Positions 7,294 through 18,062 are shown, numbered from the stretch's first letter. The stretch is 64,000 nucleotides of DNA from Clostridia bacterium (GCA_017453205.1 JAFTKO010000008.1:62001-126000); one strand, 5' to 3'. The notes: generated by a model from the letters alone, not told the origin. Numbers and translations: made by a program.

Positions 7294-8613
7294 GTGGTCA
7301 AAATCAAAGCCGTGACGCCGCACGGAAGTGCCGCTTGCGCGGGTGTGCACGGCGGTGATGAGCTGTTGGCGATCAACGGACACAAGATCAACGACGTATT
7401 GGATTACCGTTTTTATCTGACCGACACTGCGGTACGTCTCTCCCTCCGTCGCGGCAGTGAGGAATACGCGGTGCGCTTTACGAAGGGCGAATACGATGAC
7501 ATCGGGCTCGAATTTGAAACACCTCTCATGGACAAAAAGCACATCTGTGCCAACCGTTGTGTCTTTTGCTTCATCGACCAAATGCCAAAGGGAATGCGCG
7601 AAAGCCTGTATTTTAAGGATGATGACGACCGTCTCTCCTTTTTGCACGGCAACTATGTGACGCTGACCAACCTCAAAGACGCCGACATCGAGCGTCTGAT
7701 TACCATGCACATCTCCCCCGTCAACGTCTCGGTACACACCACCAATCCTGCGTTGCGCGTCAAAATGATGAAGAACAAACGCGCGGGTGAGGTGCTGTCC
7801 TATCTCGGTCGTCTTGCCGATGCGGGTATTGCGCTTTGCACACAGATCGTGCTTTGCAAAGGACTGAACGACGGCGCAGAGCTCGACCGCTCGATGCGCG
7901 ACCTTGCCGCCTACTCCCCATCCTTGCGCTCCTGTGCCATCGTACCCGTAGGGCTCACCAAGCACCGCGAAAAGCTCTATCCGCTCGAGCTTTTTACCCC
8001 CGAGGAAAGTGCCGGGGTGATCGAGCAGGTCACAAAATTCGGTGACGAATGTCTGAAAAAATACGGTACGCGGCTCTTTTACTGCTCCGACGAATTTTAC
8101 GTCCGTGCGGGCTTGCCGTTGCCGAGCGAGGACTACTACGAAGATTATTCCCAAATCGAAAACGGTGTGGGCATGCTGACCTCGATGCGCGCGGAATTTG
8201 ATTTTGAGCTTGATTATTTAGATGAGTACCTCCCCGATTTTCACGCGCCGCGCGTCGTTTCCATCGCTACGGGTGCCGCCGCCTTCGACCACATCTCCTC
8301 GCTTTGCAAAGCCTTGGAGGCGCGTGTGGACGGGTTGACCGTGCATGTTTACAGGATCGTCAATCACTTTTTCGGTGAGTCGGTCACCGTGGCAGGTCTG
8401 CTTACGGGAAAGGATGTCTCCGAACAGCTTGCCGACAAAGCGCTTGGCGACGAGCTGCTCTTCCCCGCCGTGATGCTCCGTGCCGACGGCGATGTTTTCC
8501 TCGACGATATGACACCAGACGAGCTCTCCCGCAAGCTTGGCAATGTTCCCGTCCGCGCCTCCAAAAGTGACGGCGCCGAGTTTGTAAAGCTGGTTTTGGG
8601 GATTCATGCGTAA
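7294..8613 (+). CDS. DUF512-family PDZ / radical-SAM-like Fe-S protein
   Basis: A 439-aa protein starting at GTG behind AGAGGAG. It has an N-terminal PDZ-like domain (about 1-70, HGSAACAGVHGGDELLAINGH) and a cysteine motif CANRCVFCF (CxxxCxxC) like a radical-SAM cluster site, followed by the DUF512 domain to the C-terminus. No biochemical role is established; the gene is commonly found just upstream of the ribosome-assembly GTPase Der in Clostridia, as here (67-nt gap), which hints at a translation-related task. Confidence 0.88.
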   Translation: MVKIKAVTPHGSAACAGVHGGDELLAINGHKINDVLDYRFYLTDTAVRLSLRRGSEEYAVRFTKGEYDDIGLEFETPLMDKKHICANRCVFCFIDQMPKGMRESLYFKDDDDRLSFLHGNYVTLTNLKDADIERLITMHISPVNVSVHTTNPALRVKMMKNKRAGEVLSYLGRLADAGIALCTQIVLCKGLNDGAELDRSMRDLAAYSPSLRSCAIVPVGLTKHREKLYPLELFTPEESAGVIEQVTKFGDECLKKYGTRLFYCSDEFYVRAGLPLPSEDYYEDYSQIENGVGMLTSMRAEFDFELDYLDEYLPDFHAPRVVSIATGAAAFDHISSLCKALEARVDGLTVHVYRIVNHFFGESVTVAGLLTGKDVSEQLADKALGDELLFPAVMLRADGDVFLDDMTPDELSRKLGNVPVRASKSDGAEFVKLVLGIHA

Positions 8614-8680
8614 GATTTAACAAAACTTTTCACCGCTTGGTGTGTGCGTTATTTTATCAAACCTTCGGAAAGGATCAACC

Positions 8681-10012
8681 ATGTCAAAACCTATCATCGC
8701 CATCGTGGGACGCCCCAATGTTGGCAAAAGTACACTTTTTAATAAACTGATCGGTGAGCGCCGCTCGATCGTCGAGGACACTCCCGGCGTCACGCGTGAC
8801 CGCATCTACGGCGAAACCGAATGGAGAGGTAAAAAATTGGTCGTCATTGACACCGGCGGTATCGAGCCGAAAACCAATGACATTATCCTCAAACAGATGC
8901 GTCTGCAAGCCGAGATTGCCGTGGACACCGCCGATGTCATTGTCTTTATGTGTGACGTGCGCACGGGGCTGACCGCCGATGACCGCGACATTGCCGTTAT
9001 GCTCAAAAAAAGCGGCAAGCCTATTGTCCCCTGTATCAACAAATGCGACCGCATCGGGCAGCCTCCGCTCGAATTTTACGAGTTCTATGAGCTCGGCTTT
9101 GATCAAGAGCCCATCGGCGTTTCGAGTCTGCACGGCAGCGGCTCGGGCGATTTGCTTGACGCCTGCATGGACGCCTTGGGCGACTGGCAGGACGACGGCG
9201 AGGAGGATGACAGCATTCACGTGGCTGTCATCGGAAAACCCAACGCGGGAAAATCCTCGGTCATTAACAAGCTTATCGGGCAAAACCGCCTCATCGTCTC
9301 CAACATCGCGGGCACGACGCGCGACGCGGTGGATACGCAGGTCGAAAACGAATACGGAAAATTCACTTTTATTGATACCGCGGGCATTCGCCGTCAATCC
9401 AAGATCAATGACAAGATCGAGCATTTCAGCGTTCTGCGTGCGCATATGGCGGTGGAGCGCGCCAATGTTTGCCTGTTGATGATCGACGCCTCCACGGGCA
9501 TTACCGAACAGGATGAGAAGATCGCGGGCATCGCCCATGAAGCGGGAAAAGCTGTGATCATCGTGGTCAACAAATGGGATCTGATCGAAAAAGACAACAA
9601 CACGGTCAACGAATTTAACAACAAGATCCGCACGTCTCTCGCCTATATGCCCTATGCCCCCATCGTCTATATCTCGGCGCAAACGGGACAGCGCGTGGAG
9701 TCGCTCTTTGAGCGCATCAACTACGTCTACAACCAGTCGGTCATGCGTGTAACTACGGGTATGCTCAACGATGTTCTCGGCGATGCGATGATCCGCGTCC
9801 AGCCCCCGTCGGACAAGGGACGCCGCCTCAAAATCTACTACATGACGCAGATCTCGGTCGCGCCTCCCACATTCGTCATTTTCTGCAACAATGTTCAGCT
9901 CTTCCATTTTTCCTATCAGCGCTTTATCGAAAACTGTCTGCGCGAGACCTTCGGCTTCCACGGTACCCCCATTAAGCTGATCATCCGCATGAAAGGAGAC
10001 GATCAAGCATGA
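8681..10012 (+). CDS. der: Ribosome biogenesis GTPase Der
   Basis: A 443-aa double GTPase needed for 50S maturation. The first G domain starts GRPNVGKST with DTPG, NKCD and so on; the second starts GKPNAGKSS with DTAG and NKWD; a KH-like RNA-binding domain follows from about residue 350. The ATG at 8681 follows GGAAAGGA and gives the expected family length. Its stop overlaps the next start (ATGA). Confidence 0.97.
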   Translation: MSKPIIAIVGRPNVGKSTLFNKLIGERRSIVEDTPGVTRDRIYGETEWRGKKLVVIDTGGIEPKTNDIILKQMRLQAEIAVDTADVIVFMCDVRTGLTADDRDIAVMLKKSGKPIVPCINKCDRIGQPPLEFYEFYELGFDQEPIGVSSLHGSGSGDLLDACMDALGDWQDDGEEDDSIHVAVIGKPNAGKSSVINKLIGQNRLIVSNIAGTTRDAVDTQVENEYGKFTFIDTAGIRRQSKINDKIEHFSVLRAHMAVERANVCLLMIDASTGITEQDEKIAGIAHEAGKAVIIVVNKWDLIEKDNNTVNEFNNKIRTSLAYMPYAPIVYISAQTGQRVESLFERINYVYNQSVMRVTTGMLNDVLGDAMIRVQPPSDKGRRLKIYYMTQISVAPPTFVIFCNNVQLFHFSYQRFIENCLRETFGFHGTPIKLIIRMKGDDQA

Positions 10013-10698
10013 CATTAAAAGGAGTCTTATTCGACTTTAACGGCACACTGTTTTTTGACAACGCCATGCACATCGAAGCAATGCGGCTCATGTTTCCCAA
10101 ATACGGTCTGCCTGTTCCCACCGATGATTTTTTGATCCGTCGTTGCTTTGGACGTACCAACGCAACGATCTACCGCGAAAATATCAAGGCTGACGCCACG
10201 CCGCTGGAAACGGAAGCGTTCGGCAAGCAAAAAGAGGACCTGTATCGCAAATTTTGTCTGACGCATCCCGAGATGTTCCGTTTGGCAGATGGCGCAGAGG
10301 AAATGCTGAATGCGTTGCAAAAAGCAAACGTCCCGTTCTGCCTTGCGACCGGCTCCGATTGGAGCAATGTCTCCTTTTATATCGAGCATTTGGGACTTGA
10401 TCGTTGGTTTTCGACCGAGAACATGGTTTGGGACGATGGCAAATATCCCGGTAAGCCCGCCCCCGATATTTATCGTTTGGCGGCGGCAAAGCTGGGACTT
10501 TCCCCCGCAGAATGTTTGGTGTACGAGGACGGCACCAGCGGGATCCTGGCGGCAAACCGTGCGGGAGCAGGCGCTGTCATCGCCGTTTACGAGGAAAAAT
10601 ACGCCTCGCCGTTGAACGAAGAAACACGGGTAAACGCCGTTTATCATGACCACCGAAATTGGAGCAAGATTCTTGCCGAATACGGCTTATTGAAGTAA
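10009..10698 (+). CDS. HAD-superfamily hydrolase (beta-phosphoglucomutase-like)
   Basis: A 229-aa cytoplasmic phosphatase or phosphomutase, translationally coupled to der by a 4-nt overlap. HAD motifs: motif I DFNGT, motif II ATGSDW, motif III lysine in KPAPDIY, and motif IV VYEDGTSGI with a helical cap between I and II. In motif I the second aspartate, normally the acid/base in DxDGT, is asparagine. That substitution would be expected to slow or change phosphatase chemistry. Substrate unknown. Confidence 0.85.
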   Translation: MTLKGVLFDFNGTLFFDNAMHIEAMRLMFPKYGLPVPTDDFLIRRCFGRTNATIYRENIKADATPLETEAFGKQKEDLYRKFCLTHPEMFRLADGAEEMLNALQKANVPFCLATGSDWSNVSFYIEHLGLDRWFSTENMVWDDGKYPGKPAPDIYRLAAAKLGLSPAECLVYEDGTSGILAANRAGAGAVIAVYEEKYASPLNEETRVNAVYHDHRNWSKILAEYGLLK

Positions 10699-10705
10699 TT
10701 CCCTT

Positions 10706-10760
10706 ATGTTTTGTAGATAACGTAAAAATTGATATCAAGGTCGGAGACGACTGCAACGGG
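10706..10760 (+). pseudogene. Degenerate duplicate of the obgE start
   Basis: This stretch repeats the first ~50 bp of obgE (11256-11310). It begins ATGTTTT, with one extra T that breaks the frame, then GTAGATAACGTAAAAATT is identical and CGGAGACG follows with scattered changes. It seems to be a leftover from a tandem duplication or from insertion of the 10.8-11.25 kb segment. Confidence 0.7.
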
Positions 10761-10796
10761 GAGTAAGAAACCTTACGGCAGAAAGGAAATGTGTTT

Positions 10797-11027
10797 ATGA
10801 AAAAGATATTTCAAAAAAAGAATATTTCCAAATTTCTGTTGGGCATTGCGTTCTTCTTTTTCGCGGTTGCAATCGGCTATTTGATCTACGGTATTTTTGA
10901 AAATGTACTGTCTTTTCTGCCCGAGATCATCAACGCCATCTTGGGTGCGGGTATCTTCCTCGCCCTCTACCGCATCATCGATCTGTTGGAAGCAACAGAG
11001 AAAAAAGACCGTCAAAATCCACAATAA
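10797..11027 (+). CDS. Small membrane protein, unknown
   Basis: A 76-aa protein with a basic N-terminus (MKKIFQKKNISK), two hydrophobic helices (about residues 12-32 and 38-58) and a charged tail ending in EKKDRQNPQ. AAAGGAAAT lies before the ATG at 10797; a GTG two codons earlier is possible. It sits between the true obgE and the degenerate obgE start, so it may have arrived with that rearrangement. No family recognised. Confidence 0.55.
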   Translation: MKKIFQKKNISKFLLGIAFFFFAVAIGYLIYGIFENVLSFLPEIINAILGAGIFLALYRIIDLLEATEKKDRQNPQ

Positions 11028-11188
11028 CCTCCCCCTGCCGCGATATGCTTTAGCGGCGCGGCAAGAATGAGCTGACAGCTCTGTACAAACCAAAATCTGT
11101 ACTGCAATAACAATTACTTTCACACGCACAGAAAAAAGCGGGAACCGATATGAAAATTCTGCTTTGAGGGTGTAATAAAATAACTCGG

Positions 11189-12536
<1,348 letters not shown>

Positions 12537-12561
12537 TCAAATACGAAAGGAATTTTTGACT

Positions 12562-13095
12562 ATGAACATCTGGCACGACATGGATCCCGCGCAGATCACC
12601 CCGACCGATTTTAATGCGGTCATCGAGATCCCCAAGGGGAGTAAATGCAAGTACGAGCTTGACAAGTACACAGGACTGTTAAAGCTCGACCGCATTTTGT
12701 ACACCTCCACGCACTACCCTGCCAACTACGGCTTTATCCCGCGCACCTACGCCGACGACGGAGACCCGTTGGATGTGCTGGTCCTCTGCTCCGAGCCAAT
12801 CTATCCACTCACGCTCATCCGCGTATATCCCATCGGTGTCATGCGCATGATCGACGGCGGAAAGATGGATGACAAGATCATTGCCATTCCCTTTTCGGAT
12901 CCCACCTACCTCGGCATCACCTCGATCGATGAGCTCCCTCCGCACATTTTTGACGAGATTATGCACTTTTTCAGCGTTTACAAGCAACTGGAGAACAAGC
13001 AGACCGCCGTCAAGACTCTGTTTGCACGCGAGGAAGCCGAAAAGATCATCCGCGAGGCAATTGAGGCTTACCAAGAAAAATTCGTAAAAAAATAA
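12562..13095 (+). CDS. ppa: Inorganic pyrophosphatase, family I
   Basis: A 177-aa cytoplasmic enzyme that hydrolyses pyrophosphate to drive biosynthesis. The signature DDGDPLDVLVL holds the Mg-binding aspartates, preceded by YPANYGFIPRTYADDGD and followed by KMDDKIIAIP. Length matches the family. The ATG follows CGAAAGGA at good spacing, 25 nt after obgE, so it is probably in the same operon. Confidence 0.96.
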   Translation: MNIWHDMDPAQITPTDFNAVIEIPKGSKCKYELDKYTGLLKLDRILYTSTHYPANYGFIPRTYADDGDPLDVLVLCSEPIYPLTLIRVYPIGVMRMIDGGKMDDKIIAIPFSDPTYLGITSIDELPPHIFDEIMHFFSVYKQLENKQTAVKTLFAREEAEKIIREAIEAYQEKFVKK

Positions 13096-13101
13096 TCCCG
13101 T

Positions 13102-13136
13102 AAAAAGCCGTTGCGAAAAAATGCAGCGGCTTTTTT
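13102..13136 (+). terminator. Terminator after ppa
   Basis: AAAAAGCCGTTGC pairs with GCAGCGGCTTTTTT (one G-T pair) around an A-rich loop. Confidence 0.9.
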
Positions 13137-13168
13137 ATTCAAAAATTCAAAAAACTCGCCATAGGTCA

Positions 13169-13197
13169 TTGACAGTTTTTTATTTTTGTGTTATACT
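13169..13197 (+). promoter_or_regulatory. alaS promoter
   Basis: TTGACA (13169-13174), 17-nt spacer, TATACT (13192-13197). The short leader has no T-box elements, unlike many clostridial tRNA-synthetase genes. Confidence 0.85.
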
Positions 13198-13246
13198 AAT
13201 ATGTAATGAATTTTTTGAAAAGCGAACACCGAAAGGATCATTTGCT

Positions 13247-15877
13247 ATGAAATGGACATCTCTTAACGACCTGCGGGAAAAATATCTTGCTTTTTTTGAA
13301 TCCAAGGGGCATCTCCGTCTGCCCTCCTACCCGCTCGTCCCCATCAACGACAAGTCGCTCCTGCTCATCAACTCGGGCATGGCGCCGATGAAAAAATTCT
13401 TCACAGGTGAGGAAATTCCTCCGCGCAACCGTGTAACCACCTGTCAAAAATGTATCCGCACGCCCGACCTCGAGCGTGTCGGTCATACCGCGCGCCACGG
13501 CACATTTTTTGAAATGCTCGGAAACTTCTCCTTTGGCGATTACTTTAAGGAAGAAGCCATTCCGTGGGCTTGGGAATTTTTGACCGAGACCTTGGAGATC
13601 CCGAAGGATCTGCTTTGGCCCTCGATCTACGAAAGTGACGAGGAAGCCTATGACATTTGGGTAAACAAGGTCGGTGTCACCCCCGCACACGTTGTGCGTC
13701 TCGGCAAAGCCGACAACTTTTGGGAACACGGCACCGGTCCTTGCGGTCCCTGCTCCGAGATCTATTTTGACCGCGGCATCAAGTACGGTTGCGGCTCACC
13801 CGATTGCAAGCCAGGCTGTGACTGCGACCGTTACATGGAAATTTGGAACAACGTATTCTCCCAGTTCAACAACATGGGCGACGGCACCTATACCGACTTG
13901 GCGCAGAAAAACATCGACACCGGTATGGGACTTGAGCGTCTTGCATGCATCATGCAAGGCGTGGACAACATGTTTGAGGTCGACTCGATCCGCAAGGTGT
14001 TGGATCAAGTCTGCTCCATTGCGGGTAAAGAGTACGGCAAGGATAAAAATGACGATATCTCGATCCGCGTCATCACCGACCATATCCGCTCCGCGACCTT
14101 TATGATCTCGGACGGCGTGATCCCCTCCAACGAGGGACGCGGCTATGTTCTCCGCCGTATCCTGCGCCGTGCATGCCGCCACGGTAAATTGCTTGGCATC
14201 AACCGCTCCTTCCTGCCCGAGCTCGGCGTGGTCGCCATTGGTGAATCGGACAAGGCTTACCCCGAGCTTGCCGAAAAGAAGGACTACATTCTCAAGGTCA
14301 TCGCCATGGAAGAGGAGCGCTTTGACGCCACCATCGACGCGGGACTTGCCATTCTGAACACGATGGTAGAGGACGCAAAGGAAAAGAATACCGACACCCT
14401 TTCGGGCGAGGACGTATTCAAGCTGTATGACACGTTCGGTTTCCCCATCGATCTGACGCGTGAGATTGCCGAGGAGGCAGGACTGAAGATTGATGAGGAC
14501 CGCTTTGCCGCACTGATGCAGGAGCAGAAAGTGCGCGCACGCGAGGCAAGAGCCAACATCAGCGGTTGGTCAAACGCCTCCAAAACTCTGTTGGCAGACA
14601 TTCCCGCTACCGAGTTCGTTGGCTATGACAAGCTGGTTGCCGAAGCAAAGGTGCTGGCAATTCTGACCGACGACATGACCGCAAACGAGGTTTCCGAGGG
14701 CGATTGCACCGTGATTCTGGACTCCACTCCTTTCTACGGTGAGGGCGGCGGTCAGATCGGTGACACGGGTGAGCTGATTTGCGGCAACACACGTCTGACG
14801 GTAACCGACACCAAAAAGGCTGACGGCGTTTACATTCACCTTTGCACCGTGGCAAACGGCGCGCTGAAAGTTGGGGACACCGTACAGGCACTGGTAGATA
14901 CCCATCGCCGTGAGGCCATTATGCGTAACCATTCGGCGTGCCACCTGCTGCAGAGCGCGTTACGCAAGGTGCTTGGCAATCACGTTGAACAGGCAGGCTC
15001 CTACGTATCCGATACGGTATGCCGCTTTGACTTTACACACTTTGCTGCCATGACCGCCGAGGAGATTGCAGGCGTGGAAACCATAGTCAACTTTGAAATT
15101 TTGGCAGGACAAGCAGGCTCGATGACACCCATGGAGCTGGAAGAAGCCAAGAAGCTTGGCGCGATGGCGCTGTTTGGAGAAAAATACGGAAAGATCGTCC
15201 GCGTGGTTCGCATGGGTGAGAACTCCATTGAATTTTGCGGCGGTACGCACGTAGACAACACCGCAAAGATCGGGTTGTTCAAAATTCTCTCCGAGTCCTC
15301 GGTTGCTGCGGGTGTACGCCGCATTGAAGCAACCACGGGCGAGGGCATCCTCAAGTTGCTTGCAGAAAAGAACACACTGATTACCGACACAGCAAAAGAG
15401 CTCAAGGTACAAAAGCCCTCTGAGCTTGCAAAGCGCGCGGCGCAAATGCAAGCCGAGATGGCTACGATGAAGAAAGAGATCGAAGCACTGAACGCCAAGA
15501 TTGCCGCCTCCAAGCTGGACGGCATTATGGCAAACGCGGCTCCTGTGAAGTCGGTACGCCTTGTCACCGCCAATCTGGAGGGTATGCAAGCCGATGCGGC
15601 GCGTTCTCTCGCTGACGAGATCAAGGCACGTTACGCCGATGTGGTTGCGGTTTTGGCAATCCATGCCGACGGCAAGCTAAACTTCCTGGCGGTTGCGGGC
15701 AAAGACGCAGTCGCAGCAGGTGCACACGCCGGCAAGCTGGTCGGTGCTGTTGCGGCTGTCACCGGAGGCAAAGGCGGTGGACGTCCCGACAATGCCATGG
15801 CAGGCGGACGCGATGCCGACAAGATCGCTGACGCGCTTGTTTCGGCAACCGCAATTTTGGACGGTATGGTACGATAA
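13247..15877 (+). CDS. alaS: Alanyl-tRNA synthetase
   Basis: An 876-aa enzyme that charges tRNA-Ala and edits Ser/Gly mischarging. It has an N-terminal class II catalytic core (SGMAPMKKFFTG, GRGYVLRRILRRA), an editing domain with the zinc motif HSACH and the distal CGGTH, and a C-terminal C-Ala domain ending in GGGRPDNAMAGG. The true start MKWTSLNDLREKYL is behind GAAAGGATC at 13247. Monocistronic, followed by a repeat A hairpin that likely ends transcription. Confidence 0.98.
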   Translation: MKWTSLNDLREKYLAFFESKGHLRLPSYPLVPINDKSLLLINSGMAPMKKFFTGEEIPPRNRVTTCQKCIRTPDLERVGHTARHGTFFEMLGNFSFGDYFKEEAIPWAWEFLTETLEIPKDLLWPSIYESDEEAYDIWVNKVGVTPAHVVRLGKADNFWEHGTGPCGPCSEIYFDRGIKYGCGSPDCKPGCDCDRYMEIWNNVFSQFNNMGDGTYTDLAQKNIDTGMGLERLACIMQGVDNMFEVDSIRKVLDQVCSIAGKEYGKDKNDDISIRVITDHIRSATFMISDGVIPSNEGRGYVLRRILRRACRHGKLLGINRSFLPELGVVAIGESDKAYPELAEKKDYILKVIAMEEERFDATIDAGLAILNTMVEDAKEKNTDTLSGEDVFKLYDTFGFPIDLTREIAEEAGLKIDEDRFAALMQEQKVRAREARANISGWSNASKTLLADIPATEFVGYDKLVAEAKVLAILTDDMTANEVSEGDCTVILDSTPFYGEGGGQIGDTGELICGNTRLTVTDTKKADGVYIHLCTVANGALKVGDTVQALVDTHRREAIMRNHSACHLLQSALRKVLGNHVEQAGSYVSDTVCRFDFTHFAAMTAEEIAGVETIVNFEILAGQAGSMTPMELEEAKKLGAMALFGEKYGKIVRVVRMGENSIEFCGGTHVDNTAKIGLFKILSESSVAAGVRRIEATTGEGILKLLAEKNTLITDTAKELKVQKPSELAKRAAQMQAEMATMKKEIEALNAKIAASKLDGIMANAAPVKSVRLVTANLEGMQADAARSLADEIKARYADVVAVLAIHADGKLNFLAVAGKDAVAAGAHAGKLVGAVAAVTGGKGGGRPDNAMAGGRDADKIADALVSATAILDGMVR

Positions 15878-15884
15878 TTTTTTT

Positions 15885-16080
15885 GAGGGGGACTTTTGAA
15901 AAAGTCTCCCTCAAAACTTTTCACGCATTTTCTATTTTGGTGTCATGGGAATGCTTGTGCCTCTTTCGACAGTTTTCTGACGGTATGGGAATGTTTATTC
16001 GCTATTCTAAGCAACAGCTCCCGCAAACCATTACACCTTCTCCGTGGGAGAAAGTGGTTACCGCCACCCAAAATGGTCCA
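15885..16080 (+). repeat. Repeat family A, truncated copy A2
   Basis: Starts 8 bp after alaS with the hairpin GAGGGGGACTTTT / AAAAGTCTCCCTC, followed by the family's ACGGTATGGGAATG, CTTCTCCGTGGGAGAAAG and CACCCAAAATGGTCCA blocks. Both 17-bp ends are missing. The hairpin probably serves as the alaS terminator. Confidence 0.75.
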
Positions 16081-16131
16081 GCTTACATAAAAAAAGTTTC
16101 CCACACCCTTAAGAACTAAAAAGAAATGTCG

Positions 16132-16172
16132 CAGGGAGAAAATGACCTCTCAACAAGGTCATTTTCTCCCTG
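16132..16172 (-). terminator. 17-bp perfect inverted repeat, terminator-like
   Basis: CAGGGAGAAAATGACCT and its exact complement flank a 7-nt loop, 7 nt beyond the stop of the minus-strand gene. On that strand a T-rich stretch follows after about 5 nt. Confidence 0.6.
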
Positions 16173-16179
16173 TGCTTCT

Positions 16180-16614
16180 TTACAGATATTGACGGATATC
16201 AATAGCAAGCTTTTCTTCCAAATTGATCAAGCGTTTGGCAATGTCCTTGGAGACCTCGTCAGCCGCCTTGTATTGATTGAGATACCGATTGAGCGATTTG
16301 ACTCCCATATTACATCCGTCGGTGATCAGATCGGCAACGGTATGGTCGGACTCATTCACTGCCAACTTAACATTGGTCTTTACCCAAGACATTCCTTTGG
16401 CTATGGGGTTTGGTTCCTTTCCGTCATCCCGGTATTTGTCCAACAAAGACTGTATTTCTTCATTCAATTTATCATGCTCGTTTTTGCAATCGGATAACAG
16501 TTTTTTTAAAAGATCGGCTTTGACATATTCCATCACCTCATCAATGGATGCCACTCCCATTTTTACACCCGCATCGCATTCCCGAAGCAATTTTACGGTA
16601 TCCTGTTCAATCAT
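16180..16614 (-). CDS. Helical-bundle protein, function unknown
   Basis: A 144-aa, all-helical, highly charged protein (LRECDAGVKMGVASIDEVMEYV, EHDKLNEEIQSLLDKY, DGKEPNPIAKGMSW). The heptad pattern and the spacing of E/H residues recall the DUF2383 / ferritin-like four-helix bundles, but a complete diiron ligand set is not evident. No signal peptide. Similar uncharacterised proteins are common in Clostridia. It is divergent from the 82-aa gene at 16724. Confidence 0.75.
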   Translation of the reverse strand: MIEQDTVKLLRECDAGVKMGVASIDEVMEYVKADLLKKLLSDCKNEHDKLNEEIQSLLDKYRDDGKEPNPIAKGMSWVKTNVKLAVNESDHTVADLITDGCNMGVKSLNRYLNQYKAADEVSKDIAKRLINLEEKLAIDIRQYL

Positions 16615-16723
16615 ATGCGAAACTCTCCTTTTTTTGTAGGGGATTGGTATTCCCCGCTCTTTAAGTATAGTATTTCCTCTTTTTTGCGATACTATAAGTG
16701 TTTATAAAAAGGATTGAGAACAA

Positions 16724-16972
16724 ATGTCATACTACAATTACCATGCAACCGCCAAAAAGCTGATTGCGGAAGGAAAGCTGAAAGGATATTATTTTGTTGA
16801 GAAGCACCGTGCGATATCCCCCGCATTGGTTTTGATCTTTGACGACTTCAAGCATCCGATCATGCCGATCCGAGAATATCGCTGGGAAGAATACCTACCT
16901 TTGCTCCCCAAGGACAAGAGACGTTCTCCAAGCAAAATCCATACCGCCCAAAACACCGAACAACAGCGCTAA
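16724..16972 (+). CDS. Small conserved-looking protein, unknown
   Basis: An 82-aa protein (MSYYNYHATAKKLIAEGKLKGY) with alternating basic and aromatic residues and a short FDDFKHPIMPIREYRW segment. It has a weak ribosome site (AAAGGATTGAG), its own upstream AT-rich promoter region and a strong terminator right after, so it is a single-gene transcription unit. No recognisable catalytic motif. Confidence 0.65.
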   Translation: MSYYNYHATAKKLIAEGKLKGYYFVEKHRAISPALVLIFDDFKHPIMPIREYRWEEYLPLLPKDKRRSPSKIHTAQNTEQQR

Positions 16973-16975
16973 ACG

Positions 16976-17018
16976 AAACGGGAACCGCCACGGCGGTTCC
17001 CGTTTGCATCGTTTTTTT
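16976..17018 (+). terminator. Terminator after the 82-aa gene
   Basis: AAACGGGAACCGCC pairs fully with GGCGGTTCCCGTTT, followed by GCATCGTTTTTTT. Confidence 0.88.
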
Positions 17019-17229
17019 GTAATGTATCGATATTCAAACACTGTAAACACGAGTGATTTGACGGGGGGCTACGCGACGAAACGAATTTCATCTTGGATTT
17101 TTGCTTCTTACTCTGCTCTCTGTAATGCCGACATCTTATTCCCGTATCCCCAACTTCCCACAGCAGGGACGGTGCGTGACCGATGAGATCGGGCGTAAAG
17201 AAGCTTTTTTACACAGAAAAAAAATCATT
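17019..17229. other. Intergenic stretch with nothing recognised
   Basis: About 210 bp between two terminators. No ribosome site with a credible ORF, RNA gene or repeat match was found. Confidence 0.5.
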
Positions 17230-17270
17230 GGGCAAGGAAAGCAAAAACGCCTTCCTTGCCCTAATTTTTT
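17230..17270 (-). terminator. Bidirectional terminator after the phosphodiesterase gene
   Basis: GGGCAAGGAAAG pairs with CTTCCTTGCCC, with T-runs on both strands. Confidence 0.82.
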
Positions 17271-17273
17271 ATA

Positions 17274-18062
17274 TTATGAATGCAGCTCCAATTCCCGCAA
17301 GACTTGCAACGCAACCTCGGGATCGTTTCCCGTAATATTGTCGCATCCGTAGGATATACATCTGTGTACATCCTCCACCGTGTCCGCGCAAAAGAGCCAT
17401 GCTAAAATCCCCCGTGATCTTGCAAACGCCACGTCTGCCTTGACGGTGTCATCGGTGCAATCTTTCCCCCTGATCGGAATACCCATTCCAAACATACAAT
17501 CATAGGTCTCTTCGGTGAAATTTTGCATGTATCTGCCGGGGAAGCCCTGTGCGCGCATTTCGGGATGCGCCTTTTTCAAATAGCGAATGATTTCGGCGTC
17601 AAAGCAAGCAATCACGCAACGCTCCTCCAGCCCAAATTCGTGAATCATGGCAACCGTTGCATCAACCGTATCGTGCGACATGTCTTTGATTTCCACGTTG
17701 AGCAGCAGGCTTTGGTACGGCGCGGCTAAAGTGAGGACCTCTCTTAAGGTCGGGATCTGTGTTCCCTTAAATTTTTCATCAAAATAGCTACCAAAATCAA
17801 AGCTCTTCAGTTCGCTCAACGTATAGTCTCGCGTAGCTCCTTGATGATCCGAGGTCCTGTCAATTTTGCAATCGTGCACGACCACAAGCTCGCCGTCCTT
17901 GCTCACGTTTACATCAAACTCAATAAGGTCAACACCAAGGCGGATTGCGGCTTCAAACGAGATTAGTGTGTTTTCGGGGTATTTTGCTTTGATACCGCGG
18001 TGTCCCAAAACGGGAATATGATTTTTATGCGCGTACCACAACTCATTTTTTGTATATTTCAT
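17274..18062 (-). CDS. Glycerophosphodiester phosphodiesterase family protein
   Basis: A 262-aa TIM-barrel enzyme without a signal peptide, expected to release glycerol-3-phosphate from deacylated phospholipids. Catalytic motifs: GHRGIKAKYPENT (His and Glu), EFDVNVSKDGELVVVHD (Glu/Asp metal ligands and second His) and NVEIKD. The start MKYTKNEL follows GGGAAGGAAAAG; the longer reading frame adds a lysine-rich tail with no support. It lies 48 nt downstream of the esterase gene in the same direction, so the pair probably forms an operon. Confidence 0.9.
   Translation of the reverse strand: MKYTKNELWYAHKNHIPVLGHRGIKAKYPENTLISFEAAIRLGVDLIEFDVNVSKDGELVVVHDCKIDRTSDHQGATRDYTLSELKSFDFGSYFDEKFKGTQIPTLREVLTLAAPYQSLLLNVEIKDMSHDTVDATVAMIHEFGLEERCVIACFDAEIIRYLKKAHPEMRAQGFPGRYMQNFTEETYDCMFGMGIPIRGKDCTDDTVKADVAFARSRGILAWLFCADTVEDVHRCISYGCDNITGNDPEVALQVLRELELHS

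Noticed and set aside
13198-13246. T-box leader before alaS
   Set aside because: The leader is under 50 nt and lacks the T-box sequence, specifier loop and terminator.
15848-15870. CGGCAACCGCAATTTT inside the end of alaS as a left end of repeat A2
   Set aside because: It resembles the terminal repeat but is coding and poorly matched; A2 is better explained as truncated.
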